Assembly (NCBI RefSeq): GCF_000337915.1
Contig: NZ_AOJE01000058.1
Span: 1-59,288 of the forward strand
Length of the DNA stretch: 59,288 nucleotides
Source of the DNA: Halorubrum saccharovorum DSM 1137
GTDB lineage: Archaea > Halobacteriota > Halobacteria > Halobacteriales > Haloferacaceae
Reading direction: 5' to 3'
Shown here: in pieces, positions 1 through 8,849 of the stretch
How positions within the stretch are numbered: position 1 is the first letter of the stretch
Layout: each line of letters starts with the position of its first letter
The notes under the pieces: generated by a model
Database searches by the model: none
The model's input: only the letters and a program-made list of their open reading frames with translations
Told to the model about the DNA's origin: nothing
Position numbers and translations under genes: made by a program

Positions 1-51
1 TCGCTTCGCAGTCGGACATTCATCGGCAAAAGCGACGGAGCGATCTACCGC

Positions 52-2760
52 TCAGTCGTCGGCGAGTTCGCCGATATCGAGCTCGTCAGCGTCGAGCGCG
101 GCGGCGTCCTCCCGCCGCACCGTCGACCGGTTCGATCGCGGGTCCTTCTCTACCGTCACCAGCTCGTCGGCCGCGCCGACCAGCTCGTCGTCGTGGCTGA
201 CGATGAGGATCTGGCGCACGCCGAACCCGCGCATCTCCTCGACGAGCCGGACGAGCCGGGAGACGTGCCCGGAGTCGAGGAAGACGGTCGGCTCGTCGAG
301 GATGAGCGGCGGCGTCGGCGCCGCGCCCTCGATCCCCTCCGAGAGCAGTCGGTAGATCGCACAGCGCAGCGAGAGGTTGAACAGGGCGCGCTCGCCGCCG
401 GAGAGCTGCTCGGGGTCGAGCGGCTCCCCGTCCTTCTGGTAGACGGTGAGGACGTACTCGCCGTCCAGTTCGATATGCGAGTAGGCGTCGTTGCCGTAGA
501 CGAGCTCGAACGTCTCGTTCAGGGTGCGTTCCAGCTCGGCGACGTTGCGCTGCCGGAGCTCGGCCCGGAGGTCGCCGTACATCGCCTCCAGCTCGCTCGT
601 CTCCTCGTGGAGCGCTTCGAGCGCGTCCACCCGCTCCGCGAGCGACTCGCGCTCTTCCCGGAGGTTCTCCAGCTCCCGTATCTCGCCCTTGACCCCGCCG
701 ATCGCGTTCTGGAGCTCTTCGCGCCGTTCGCCGAGCCGGTCGAGCTCGCCGGCGACCTGTTCGAGGTACTCCTCGGCCCGCTCCTTCTGCCCTCTCGCCT
801 CCTCGACCGCGTCCTCGTCGACGGCGTCCGCGAGCTCGTCGCGCCGTTCGCGCTTGTCGGCGAGTCGGTCGCGCCGCTCGTCGTTCACCTCCTTCAGATT
901 TTCGCGCTTCTCGCGGCGACGCCCGATCTCGTCTTCCGCGTCCGCGATCGCCGAGAGTCGCTCTTCGATCGCCGCCACCGCCTCCCGCGCGTCGTCGACC
1001 GTCGCGAGCGCGTCTTCGAGCTCCGCCACGCGCGCCGCGGCCGCCTCGGCCTCCTCGCGCTTCCGGGCGGCGACCTCGCGGGTCTCCTCGGCCTCCTCGC
1101 GGAGGTCGGCCGCCCGCTCGCGCTTCTCGTCCGCCGCCTCCCGCTTCCGCTCCGCCTCCGCCCGCTTCTCCTCGACTCGCTCGTCGAGCATCGAGGTCGT
1201 CTCGTCGATCTCGTCGAGCCGGTCCGCCGCGCTCGCGAGCTCGTTCAGCTCCGCGATCCGGTCGTCGAGGTCGCTCTCGCGCTCGCGGGCGTCCTCCAGC
1301 TCCGATTCCAGCTCGGCGACCCGCTCGCGGTCCTCTTCGACCCCGCTCGCGTGGGGGGAGTCCTCTACCGGCTGACCGCACTCGGGACACTTCCCCGCCG
1401 AGAGCAGCTCCTCGGCCTCCTCGACGCGCTCGCGGGCGTTCTTCAGCTCCGCCGACAGCTCCGCGCTCCGCTCGCGGACCTCGCCGCGACGCTCCTGCAG
1501 CCGCTCGCGCTCGTCGTCGACACCCTCGCGGTCGACCTCGGCGTCGGCGGCCGCGAACCGCTCGCGAAGCGTCTCGGCCTCCCCGCGGAGCTCCTCGATC
1601 GAGGACTCCCGCTCCTCGGCCTCGTCCGCGGCTGCTTCGGCCTCGTCGGCGAGGTCGTCGGCCTCCGACTTGACCTCCGCGGCGCGCTCGGCGCGATCGT
1701 CGGCCTTCTCGTCGAGACTCGTCGCCTGATTGCGGAGCGCCTCGGCGCTCACCCGCTCGTCGCCCAGTTCCTCACGGACCGCCTCCTCGCGGTCGTCGAG
1801 CTCGTCGCGGCGCTCGGCTATCGCCTCCTCGCTCGCCGCGCCGAGCCCGGCGTCGCCGAGCCGGTCGTCGATCTCGCTTTCGATCTCTCCGATCCGCTCG
1901 CGGGCCTCTTGGATCGCGTCGCGGTGCTCGTCGCGTTCGCGCTCGGCCTCGCGGATCGCGGCCTCGATCTCGTCGATCTCCGACTCGACCGCCTCCAGCT
2001 TCTCGCGCTTCTCCGCGTGGGTCGACAGCGTCTCGGCGGCGGCCTCCCGGGTCTCCTTCGCCTGCTCCCGTTGCGTCTCGTAGCGGCCGATCTCGTCGGT
2101 GACTTCTGAGAGGTCGCTTTCGAGCGCGTTGAGCCGATCGTGGAGTCCCTTCTCCTCCTTCTCCGCGATCTGGTCGTCGAGCTGGTCGAGTCGTCCGCGG
2201 CGGTTCTCCAGCACGTCCTCGACGCCGAGCCGCGCGTCGCCCGCGCGCTCGCGGTACTCCTCCAGTTTTCCCAACTGGAGCAGGTCGTCGATCGTGTCCT
2301 GGCGCTCGCGGGGCGTGGCGTTGATCAGCTTGTTCACCTCGCCCTGCCGGACGTACGCGCAGTTGACGAACGCCTCGGCGTCCATCCGGAGCAGCTCGGT
2401 GACGAACTCCCGCACCGCGCGGGCGCCGTCGCGGCTCACGTCGCTCCCGTCCGTCGCTTCGAGCGTGCACTGGTGGTCGATCCGGCCGTCGTACTCCTTG
2501 AGCCGTCGCTCGACGTGATAGGAGACGCCGTCGTGGGTGAACCACAGGTCGACCTCGGTCTCCTCCTCGCCGTTCGTGATCACGTCGCCGAGGGTGCCGT
2601 CGAGCGCCTTCGAGCCGTAGAGCGCGAAGAAGCAGGCCTCCAACAGCGAGGACTTTCCGCTGCCGTTGAGCCCGTGAATGACCGTGACGCCCTCGGTCAG
2701 CCGGAGGTCGGCGTCGCCGTACGGCTTGAAGTTCGCGAGTCGGACGCGGTCGAAGTTCAC
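52..2760 (-). CDS. rad50: DNA double-strand break repair ATPase Rad50
   Basis: SMC-like ATPase that works with Mre11 in processing DNA double-strand breaks. The 902-residue protein starts with an ABC-type head (FKPYGDADL, then Walker A GLNGSGKSS near residues 31-39). A long, very Glu/Arg-rich antiparallel coiled coil is split in the middle by the zinc hook CPEC at residues 458-461. The second head half follows, with signature LSGGERALF and Walker B LILDEPT near the C terminus. Length and domain order are normal for the family. The start is GTG, placed in a GTGA overlap with the stop of the upstream mre11, so the two are translationally coupled. The function is secure from the zinc hook and the split ATPase. 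Confidence 0.97.
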   Translation of the reverse strand: MNFDRVRLANFKPYGDADLRLTEGVTVIHGLNGSGKSSLLEACFFALYGSKALDGTLGDVITNGEEETEVDLWFTHDGVSYHVERRLKEYDGRIDHQCTLEATDGSDVSRDGARAVREFVTELLRMDAEAFVNCAYVRQGEVNKLINATPRERQDTIDDLLQLGKLEEYRERAGDARLGVEDVLENRRGRLDQLDDQIAEKEEKGLHDRLNALESDLSEVTDEIGRYETQREQAKETREAAAETLSTHAEKREKLEAVESEIDEIEAAIREAERERDEHRDAIQEARERIGEIESEIDDRLGDAGLGAASEEAIAERRDELDDREEAVREELGDERVSAEALRNQATSLDEKADDRAERAAEVKSEADDLADEAEAAADEAEERESSIEELRGEAETLRERFAAADAEVDREGVDDERERLQERRGEVRERSAELSAELKNARERVEEAEELLSAGKCPECGQPVEDSPHASGVEEDRERVAELESELEDARERESDLDDRIAELNELASAADRLDEIDETTSMLDERVEEKRAEAERKREAADEKRERAADLREEAEETREVAARKREEAEAAAARVAELEDALATVDDAREAVAAIEERLSAIADAEDEIGRRREKRENLKEVNDERRDRLADKRERRDELADAVDEDAVEEARGQKERAEEYLEQVAGELDRLGERREELQNAIGGVKGEIRELENLREERESLAERVDALEALHEETSELEAMYGDLRAELRQRNVAELERTLNETFELVYGNDAYSHIELDGEYVLTVYQKDGEPLDPEQLSGGERALFNLSLRCAIYRLLSEGIEGAAPTPPLILDEPTVFLDSGHVSRLVRLVEEMRGFGVRQILIVSHDDELVGAADELVTVEKDPRSNRSTVRREDAAALDADELDIGELADD

Positions 2761-4049
2761 AGGTAATCCTCCATGGAGATCTGTCCGTCGGTCGGTTCGC
2801 CGTCGCCGGTCGGTTCGCCGTCGCCGGTCGGTTCGTCGGCCGGTTCGCCGTCGCCGGTCGGTTCGTCGTCGCCGGTCTCGCTGCTGTCGTCAGCCCCGCC
2901 GCTGTCTGATTCAGATCGGTCGAACGCGCCGAGGTCGTCGAGGTCGTCGATCCGCTCCTCGACCCGGCGTTTCACCGTCTCCCTGACGTTCGCGTCGGGG
3001 ACCGTGTCGGCGCGGACCGCCTCCTCGACGTCGAGCGCGGCCTCGGAGAGCCCCATCTCCTCGACCCGCTCCCGGACGGCGTCCTCGGGGTCGGCGAAGC
3101 TCACGTCGACCTCGGCGTCCGTCTCCACCTCGCGGCGGTCGGTCACGCGGGCGATCAGCGCCCCCTGGTCGGTCGCGAACTCCTCGATCGCCGCGGGGGT
3201 AACCGGGTCGCCCTCGCCGGTCACGTCGACGAGGACGACGGCGTCGTCGAGGTCGTGCTGGCGGACTTTCTCGCGCACCCGCGCCGCGCCCTCGCCCTCG
3301 CGGAGGTCGGCCTCCACGAAGACGAACGGGCGGGTGTCGAGCGCGCGCCGCCGGATCTCCACGCGGTCGTCGCCGCCGGCGGCGTCGGCGTCGAAGGTCA
3401 CGAGGTTGTACCCGCGCCCCTCGCGCTCGCTCGCGCTCGCGCGCTCGGTCGAGCCGGGATACGTGACCCACGTGCCGTCGACCTCGGCGACGTCGGGCGT
3501 GTGGTTGTCGCCGAGGAGCATCGCGTCGAACGCCACGTCGCTCTCCGCCAGCACTTCCCCCGTGTCCCAGTCCGCGTAGCCGAACGGCTCGAAGAGGCCG
3601 TGCGCGACGAGGGCGGCGTAGTCGGCGTCGTGGTCCGCGAACGCGTAGTCGAGGTCGTCGCGTCGCGAGACGGGGACGTGATCGAGCCCGTAGAAGGCGG
3701 TGTCGCCGACGACGGTGGGTTCGTCGCCGAGCCGGGTCGCGAGCCCCAACCGCTCGAACAGGTCGAGCCACTGGCCCCCCCGCGTCGACTCGTGGTTACC
3801 GACCACGGCGAGGAAGGGGATCCCGGCGTCGTCGAGCCTGCGGAGGACCGAGATCGTTCCCATCAGGTCGGGGAGCTCCGGCCGGCGGTCGTGGAAGAGG
3901 TCGCCGGCGTGGACCACCGCGTCGACCTCCCCCTCGATCGCGTCGTCGATCACGGCCGCGAACGCGTCGAGGAAGTCCTGGCGTCGGACCGGCGAGTGGT
4001 ACTGCGCGTACCCCACGTGGGTGTCGCCGGTGTGGATCACCCGTGTCAT
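2757..4049 (-). CDS. mre11: DNA repair exonuclease/endonuclease Mre11
   Basis: Metallophosphoesterase nuclease partner of Rad50. The 430-residue protein begins with the phosphodiesterase motifs HTGDTHVGY (near residue 6), HAGDLFHD and GNHES, then a capping domain. From about residue 375 it is disordered and acidic, carrying several PTGDGE-type repeats before a conserved-looking end MEDYL. The repeats correspond to an 18-base DNA repeat around 2793-2870. It is the first gene of the mre11-rad50 pair and overlaps rad50 by four bases. Catalytic motifs are intact; the repeated tail is probably a linker whose length varies between strains (inference). Confidence 0.96.
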   Translation of the reverse strand: MTRVIHTGDTHVGYAQYHSPVRRQDFLDAFAAVIDDAIEGEVDAVVHAGDLFHDRRPELPDLMGTISVLRRLDDAGIPFLAVVGNHESTRGGQWLDLFERLGLATRLGDEPTVVGDTAFYGLDHVPVSRRDDLDYAFADHDADYAALVAHGLFEPFGYADWDTGEVLAESDVAFDAMLLGDNHTPDVAEVDGTWVTYPGSTERASASEREGRGYNLVTFDADAAGGDDRVEIRRRALDTRPFVFVEADLREGEGAARVREKVRQHDLDDAVVLVDVTGEGDPVTPAAIEEFATDQGALIARVTDRREVETDAEVDVSFADPEDAVRERVEEMGLSEAALDVEEAVRADTVPDANVRETVKRRVEERIDDLDDLGAFDRSESDSGGADDSSETGDDEPTGDGEPADEPTGDGEPTGDGEPTDGQISMEDYL

Positions 4050-4114
4050 CTGCCCGGCTCTTGGCCGGTATCGGGTTTAGGGGTTCCGGGGGCGGAGCGG
4101 AAGTGGTCCGAGGG

Positions 4115-4426
4115 TCACCGGCCGCTCTCGTCACCGGCATCGCCGGGCGGACGGGCGCCCCCGTCTGCCGCCTCGCGAAACCGACGGAACGCCGCGCGTG
4201 CGTCGCGCCCCCGCTCCGCGGCGTCCTCGTCGGCCGCGCGCTCGGCGGCCGCGATCGCCTCGTCGAGCCGGTCGAGTCCGTCCGCGTCGACGAACCCCGC
4301 GGCCCGCCGGAGGTCGGATCGCGCGGCCTCGGCCTCGTCGATCACGGCGACGGACGGCCGGGTCGCGGTGTCGGTTCGACGGGCCAGCGCGGAGAGCGCC
4401 CGCTTGACGGCGGCGGTCGAGACCAT
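4115..4426 (-). CDS. Small haloarchaeal hypothetical protein
   Basis: 103-residue soluble, alanine- and arginine-rich, acidic protein of no recognised family. It looks entirely helical, starting MVSTAAVKRALSAL and ending in a charged tail. It has no cysteines, membrane segment or signal peptide. It lies 65 bases upstream of mre11 in the same direction, so it could be the leader gene of the repair operon. ATG start. That it is a gene rests on length, acidic composition and strand continuity with mre11-rad50; no function can be given. Confidence 0.7.
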   Translation of the reverse strand: MVSTAAVKRALSALARRTDTATRPSVAVIDEAEAARSDLRRAAGFVDADGLDRLDEAIAAAERAADEDAAERGRDARAAFRRFREAADGGARPPGDAGDESGR

Positions 4427-4541
4427 GGGCGGGCTGAGTCGCTATCGCTCATAAGACGTGGCCCCGAACGGGGAGAAGGCGGCGCTGCGGGACGGGAAAG
4501 GCGCTCCTGGGGAGCGGCGGGATCGGCTCCGGTCCGGACCT

Positions 4542-4805
4542 CTACAGCGACAGCGTGTACAGCCGCTTCCGGGCGTCGGAGAAGGAGAACCGAGAGTCGA
4601 CGACTCCCTCCTCCTCCAGCCGCGAGAGCGCGTACCTGACCGTTCGGGGCGGAAGCAGGGTCTCCTCGGCGAGCTCGCTCTGCGTCAAGGTCTCGTTGTA
4701 ATCGAGCACTTTCGCGACGAGCTTCGCGCTCGGCGGCAGATCCCGAACGTCGTTCCAGCGGTCCGTGGCGTTCTCCTCGGTGACGACAGCGTCGGTGGTG
4801 CTCAT
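4542..4805 (-). CDS. Winged-helix (MarR/TrmB-like) transcriptional regulator
   Basis: 87-residue DNA-binding protein consisting almost wholly of one winged helix-turn-helix. A helix reading LTQSELAEETLLPPRTVRYA (about residues 41-60) is followed by the wing LEEEGVVDSRFSFSDARKRLYTL. The ATG at 4805 is preferred over an in-frame ATG at 4826 because GGAGGAGGT, a near-perfect anti-16S sequence, lies four bases before it (4809-4817). No ligand domain is visible, so it may bind DNA constitutively or with a partner. An AT-rich palindrome lies just upstream and could be its own operator (inference). Similar one-domain regulators are common in haloarchaea; its targets are unknown. Confidence 0.85.
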   Translation of the reverse strand: MSTTDAVVTEENATDRWNDVRDLPPSAKLVAKVLDYNETLTQSELAEETLLPPRTVRYALSRLEEEGVVDSRFSFSDARKRLYTLSL

Positions 4806-4830
4806 GTGTACCTCCTCCTCGTTCATGCTG

Positions 4831-4845
4831 GTAAATAATATTTAC
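4831..4845. promoter_or_regulatory. AT-rich palindrome at the promoter of the winged-helix gene
   Basis: GTAAATA-A-TATTTAC is a perfect inverted repeat with 7-base arms around a single base. It sits 26 bases before the preferred start of the regulator, in an AT-rich island inside otherwise GC-rich DNA. The position overlaps or adjoins where TATA box and transcription start are expected. It may be an autoregulatory operator or simply a symmetrical promoter element. Confidence 0.5.
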
Positions 4846-5006
4846 TATCAAGAATTATTACTGATGGGAATCTACTTGGGGTGGCTGCGGACGGTCGCGG
4901 CTCGCGTTTCGCTCGCGTTTCGCTCGCGCGGCGCCCGCCGCTCTCGGATCGAAGCATCGACCGATCGGTGTCGGACGAGAGGGTCCGTCCGGCAGACGGA
5001 GGTCCG

Positions 5007-5816
5007 CTACGCCGCCAGTAGCGCGCCCGTCAGCGACAGCGCGCCGAGACAGACACAGACGCCCCAGAACGGGAGTCTGTCGGCGGTTCGCAACAGCGCG
5101 CCGATCGTCGCGTAGCCCGTGGCGGCGGCCGCGCCGAGCGCGACCGCCGCGGCGAGCGCGCCGATACCGATCCCCGTGTCGACGTAGGCCAGCAGACCGC
5201 CGCCGACGGACGCCGGGATGGCCAGCAGAAACGAGAGCCGGAACGCCCGGTTCGGTTCGTGGCCTCGGAGGAGGAGGGTCCCGGCGGTCACGCCCGAGCG
5301 AGACACGCCCGGGAGGATCGCGAGCCCCTGGGCGACGCCGACCGCGACCGCGTCGACTCCGTCGGGCGTCGCCCGGCCGCCACCAACGTCGCGCACGGCG
5401 TACTGGAAGGCGCCCGTGAGCACGAGGAGCCCGCCGATCGCCGCGAGGAGACCGCCTCCGGCGGAGGCGGTGAAAAGGCCCGTCAGCGAGGCGTACGCGG
5501 CGAGCCCGACCACGCCGGACACCAGCGTTCCGACGGCGAGAAACGTCACCGACGCCAGCTCCTCGTCGAAGGCGCGGCTCGGACGCCATCTCGGCGTCAC
5601 CGCGGCGAGCTCTCGGAGCTCCCCGTGGTAGTACACCGTCGCGGAGAGCGCGGTCCCGAGGTGGACGAACAGCGCGAACGCGACCACCCGTTCCGGGGTT
5701 CGCCCCAGCGCCGACAACAGCAGCGCGACGTTCCCCTCGCTCGAAACGGGGAGCCACTCGAGTACCCCCTGCGCGATCCCGACCGCGAGCCCGACGAGAA
5801 TTCCCGAACCGTTCAT
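5007..5816 (-). CDS. uppP: UppP/BacA-family polyprenyl-diphosphate phosphatase
   Basis: Integral membrane phosphatase of the undecaprenyl-diphosphatase family, 269 residues and about eight membrane helices, as usual. Both family active-site motifs are present: QGVLEWLPVSSEGN near residue 15 (the usual QGLTEFLPVSSSGH with Glu for Ser and Asn for His) and LPGVSRSGVTAG near residue 168. It would remove a phosphate from a polyprenyl diphosphate to recycle the lipid carrier used in surface glycan assembly. It is 10 bases downstream of the sugar transferase that uses such a carrier, so the two form an operon with linked functions. The GHL-to-GNV change in the first motif is worth noting; the substrate in archaea is inferred. 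Confidence 0.88.
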   Translation of the reverse strand: MNGSGILVGLAVGIAQGVLEWLPVSSEGNVALLLSALGRTPERVVAFALFVHLGTALSATVYYHGELRELAAVTPRWRPSRAFDEELASVTFLAVGTLVSGVVGLAAYASLTGLFTASAGGGLLAAIGGLLVLTGAFQYAVRDVGGGRATPDGVDAVAVGVAQGLAILPGVSRSGVTAGTLLLRGHEPNRAFRLSFLLAIPASVGGGLLAYVDTGIGIGALAAAVALGAAAATGYATIGALLRTADRLPFWGVCVCLGALSLTGALLAA

Positions 5817-5826
5817 CGGTGTCGGC

Positions 5827-7290
5827 TCATCGCCGGAGCCTGTCGGTGAAAAGCGAGACCAGGTCGCCGAACACCTGCCAGAGCTGGCGGACGATGATCT
5901 TGGCGTCGAAGCGCAGCGACTGCCGTCGGATGTACTGCAGGTCGCACTGGAGCTTCTCTCTCGGCGTCTCGCTCGACGCGTCGTTTATCTGTGCGAGCCC
6001 GGTCAGCCCCGGCTTCACGAACCACCGCTTCTGCCACGCTTGGCTCTCTTCGAGGAGCAGCTCCTCTTCTTCGGTCCACACCGCGCGCGGCCCGACGACG
6101 CTCATCCGACCCTGGAGGATCGACCACAGCTGCGGGATCTCGTCGAGATGGGTCCGTCTGAGGAGCCGCCCGACGCGGGTGATACGGCGCTCGTCCTCGC
6201 CGGGCGTCGCGGTCTCGCTTTCGGGGAACATGCTCCGGAACTTGTACACGGGGAAGGTGTCGCCGAACATCGCCGTCCGGTCCTGACGGTAGAAGACGGG
6301 TCCCCGGCTGTCGAGTTTGATGGCGACCGCGATCAGCGCGCCGAGCGGCGCGGTCGCGAGCAGCATCGTCCCGGCGAACCACACGTCGAAGAGGCGCTTG
6401 CCGAGCCGCTGCTGGAGCCCCCACGGTTCGAGGTCGATCTCGCAGAGCCCGGCTTCCGTTCCGACCCCGGCGTGTCGGTCGCTGAGAAGAACGCTCTCGT
6501 CGTGTTCGTCCGGAACCACCACGTCGACGCCGTGCCGGTGGCAGGCGGCGAGCACGCCGAAGAACTCGCCGCGGTCGGCCTCGGCCAACATCGGGATCAC
6601 GGTGCCGACGTTGGAGCCCTCGAGGATCTCGTCGAGGCGCGAGAGCCCGCCCAGACAGTCGTAGTCCCCCACGTCGGGACCGATCGCTTTGTACCCGCCG
6701 TCGGTCCCGACGCGCTTCCCGTTCGCCGCGGTCGTGTGCGTCGAGGACGCGTATCCCACGACGGACTCGCTGGTGCGTTGGATCGCGGTCTCGATCCGCT
6801 CGGGCTCGTGTCCGATAACCAGCGCTCGGCCGTTTCCGTCGAGGTAGCGACGCTGGAGCGCGAGGAACCACACCGGCAGCGCCGCCCCAAGACCGATCGT
6901 CGCGAACAGGAGCGTCGGCTGCGCGAGCCGGTACGGGAACCCGAAGTAGCCGAGCGTCGCCAGCACGAGGACCGCAATCGCTAACGGCCGAAGCGTCCCC
7001 GTGATCGTATCGAGGACGCGTCGCGAGCGCGGCTTGTACAGCGGCTGCAGCGCGACGGCGATCACGAGGGTCGTCACGGCGAGCGTCGGCGTGAGAGCCG
7101 ACACGGACGAGGCGGACGACGGGTCCCCGAGACGCAGCAGCCGAGCGACGCGCGTTTGCACCCACGGCGCGTTCCCCGCGACAACCGTCAGGACGGTCAT
7201 CGCGACGGTTCCGACGAAGCCCAGAGACCGATACAGCTGCCCCGAGCGCATCGTCATGGCCGTCCGACCGCCACGGGTCGATTCGAACAC
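5827..7290 (-). CDS. Polyprenyl-phosphate sugar-1-phosphate transferase (WbaP/WcaJ type)
   Basis: Initiates lipid-linked glycan synthesis by moving a sugar-1-phosphate onto a polyprenyl phosphate. The 487-residue protein has about four N-terminal membrane helices (residues 20-125), a cytoplasmic linker domain, a fifth helix near 285-305, then the catalytic domain with VYKFRSMFP, HLDEIPQLWSILQGRMSVVGPR and KPGLTGLAQIND. GTG at 7290 gives the longest form; ATGs at 7257 and 7251 are also possible. A TTAGG-N4-CCTAA box lies 81 bases upstream, suggesting iron control. It is followed by the uppP-like gene. The sugar is unknown. Confidence 0.93.
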   Translation of the reverse strand: MFESTRGGRTAMTMRSGQLYRSLGFVGTVAMTVLTVVAGNAPWVQTRVARLLRLGDPSSASSVSALTPTLAVTTLVIAVALQPLYKPRSRRVLDTITGTLRPLAIAVLVLATLGYFGFPYRLAQPTLLFATIGLGAALPVWFLALQRRYLDGNGRALVIGHEPERIETAIQRTSESVVGYASSTHTTAANGKRVGTDGGYKAIGPDVGDYDCLGGLSRLDEILEGSNVGTVIPMLAEADRGEFFGVLAACHRHGVDVVVPDEHDESVLLSDRHAGVGTEAGLCEIDLEPWGLQQRLGKRLFDVWFAGTMLLATAPLGALIAVAIKLDSRGPVFYRQDRTAMFGDTFPVYKFRSMFPESETATPGEDERRITRVGRLLRRTHLDEIPQLWSILQGRMSVVGPRAVWTEEEELLLEESQAWQKRWFVKPGLTGLAQINDASSETPREKLQCDLQYIRRQSLRFDAKIIVRQLWQVFGDLVSLFTDRLRR

Positions 7291-7370
7291 GTCCGTTTCG
7301 CCCGAGCGGGTCCCGGACGCTCTCGGTGCGGATCGCGATCGGCTGTGCGTCGCATGATTGCTGAACGTTT

Positions 7371-7384
7371 TTAGGCTGACCTAA
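7371..7384. promoter_or_regulatory. DtxR/IdeR-type iron box (sugar transferase side)
   Basis: Perfect palindrome TTAGG-CTGA-CCTAA, flanked by T and A runs. It matches the general DtxR/IdeR half-site TTAGG and is 81 bases upstream of the GTG start of the sugar transferase. Five close relatives occur elsewhere in the window in front of iron-related genes. Binding by an iron-dependent repressor is inferred from sequence and context. Confidence 0.72.
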
Positions 7385-7568
7385 ATCAAAAAGGTGTGGG
7401 TTTCGCGGCGGCGCGGCGACCGTCGCTCGCCGCGCTCTCGGCGAGGTTCCGCGCGATTTATTCGTGAACCGCCCGAACCCGACGACGTGATCTCGCCCTC
7501 GGCGGACCACCGTCCGCTGCTCGTCCACCGGCGTTCGTCTCCGTCGAAGGCGGCGAGGCATAAATGTT

Positions 7569-7582
7569 TTAGGCCAGCCAAA
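7569..7582. promoter_or_regulatory. DtxR/IdeR-type iron box (ferric-ion importer)
   Basis: TTAGG-CCAG-CCAAA, extended by T and A runs to a near-palindrome. It ends 12 bases before the ATG of the ferric-ion binding protein, just downstream of a TATA-like ATAAATG (about 7560-7566). A repressor bound here would cover the transcription start, as expected for iron repression of an importer. Confidence 0.75.
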
Positions 7583-7594
7583 AAAGAGACTGGT

Positions 7595-8848
7595 ATGGAC
7601 GAGCATGACGGCAGCCGTGTGGAACGACGTTCTCAGCGCGCGCTTGGGCGACGTCGCGGGTTCCTCAAACACGTCGGTGCGGTTGCCGGAATCGCTGGAG
7701 TTGCGGGCTGTCTGAACGGGTCCGACGGGTCGAGCGGTTCCGACGGGTCGAGCGGTTCCGTCGGGTCGGGCGACTCGGCGTCGGTGCCCGAGCCGATGAC
7801 CCACTCCGACGACGAGCTCTACAACATCAACGACTGGCGCGGTGACGGCCCGCAGGTCGGGGAGCGTCCGAGCGAGTACACCGGTCTCTCGGTGCTCGAC
7901 CTTCCCGACCTCCGCGGAGAGATAACCGTGTACCTCGGCGGGGGCGAAGGCGGGCTCTACGAGGACGCGATGCAGCGCATCCAGAACCTCTATCGGGACT
8001 TCTCCGTCTATATTCGGCCGGCGTCCTCCTCGCAGTTGGCGAACACCATCATCGAGGAGGCCAACGCCGGACAGAGCCCCGCCGACGTCTTCTGGGCCAT
8101 CGACGCCGGCTCCGTCGGCGTCGTCGCCGAGAACGGTGCGACCCTCACGCTCCCCGATCACGTCACGCAGTCGGTCCCGGACACGTATCACCCGACCGAC
8201 GAATGGGTCGGTATCATGGGCCGCGCGCGCTCGATCCCGTTCAACACCGACCAGTTCGACGAGGCCGACATCCCCGACGCGGTCGCCGAGTTCCCCGAGC
8301 ATCCCCCGTTCGAGGACGGCATGGGATGGGCTCCGACGTACGGCGCCTTCCAGGCGTTCGTCACCGCGATGCGGGAGCTCAACGGTCGGGAGGCGACGAA
8401 GCAGTGGCTGGAGGCGATGCAGGAACACGGCGTCGAAACGTACGGCAACGAGTTTCAGGTCGCCAACGCCGTCGCCAGCGGCGAGATCGCGGCCGGCTTC
8501 TCGAACCACTACTACTCGCGGCTGGTGTACGAGGAGCGCCCCGACGCCCCGATCGAGCTCGCCTTCACGGAGAACGACGCGGGCGCGCTCGTCAACTGCT
8601 CGGGGGCCGGGGTCATCCAGAACAGCTCAAACCCGGAGACGGCGGCGAACTTCATCCATCACCTCCTGTCTATCGAGGTTCAGGAGTTCCTCGGCACCCG
8701 CGGCTTCGGCTACCCGCTCGTTCCGAGCGTCCCGCCCATCGGGAACCTCCCGACCATCGACGAGCTCAACCCGCCGGACCTGGACCTGAGCACGCTCGCC
8801 AACGTCGAACCGACCCTCGACCTGCTCCGGGAGGTGGGCGCGCTGTAG
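7595..8848 (+). CDS. Ferric-ion ABC transporter substrate-binding lipoprotein
   Basis: Extracellular binding protein that delivers ferric iron (FbpA/FutA type) to the permease encoded next. Mature protein is anchored by a lipid: RRRGFLK at residues 19-25 is a Tat signal and VAGC gives lipobox Cys39, followed by a Gly/Ser/Asp linker with a GSDGSS repeat. The paired tyrosines Tyr306-Tyr307 (NHYYSR) match the iron-binding tyrosine pair of this family. Length is 417 residues. ATG at 7595 is chosen because it puts the Tat signal at the N terminus and is directly preceded by an iron box. First gene of a three-gene importer operon. Confidence 0.92.
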   Translation: MDEHDGSRVERRSQRALGRRRGFLKHVGAVAGIAGVAGCLNGSDGSSGSDGSSGSVGSGDSASVPEPMTHSDDELYNINDWRGDGPQVGERPSEYTGLSVLDLPDLRGEITVYLGGGEGGLYEDAMQRIQNLYRDFSVYIRPASSSQLANTIIEEANAGQSPADVFWAIDAGSVGVVAENGATLTLPDHVTQSVPDTYHPTDEWVGIMGRARSIPFNTDQFDEADIPDAVAEFPEHPPFEDGMGWAPTYGAFQAFVTAMRELNGREATKQWLEAMQEHGVETYGNEFQVANAVASGEIAAGFSNHYYSRLVYEERPDAPIELAFTENDAGALVNCSGAGVIQNSSNPETAANFIHHLLSIEVQEFLGTRGFGYPLVPSVPPIGNLPTIDELNPPDLDLSTLANVEPTLDLLREVGAL

Positions 8849-8849
8849 G

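Larger units (their letters stand above)
7291..7594. other. Divergent intergenic region with two iron boxes
   Basis: Gap of 304 bases between the sugar transferase (leftward) and the ferric-ion binding protein (rightward). It holds one palindromic iron-box-like site near each gene (7371-7384 and 7569-7582). An open frame continues upstream of 7595 in frame with the binding protein, but its composition is basic and it would displace the Tat signal from the N terminus, so it is not taken as coding. Nothing else was recognised. Confidence 0.7.

Noticed and set aside
193-2109. 638-residue open frame antisense to rad50
   Set aside because: Leu/Arg-rich mirror of the coiled-coil codons; rad50 on the other strand is certain. 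Long antisense frames are common in high-GC DNA.
7394-7594. N-terminal extension of the ferric-ion binding protein
   Set aside because: Would bury the Tat signal and lipobox behind 67 basic residues and run through the iron box and promoter.
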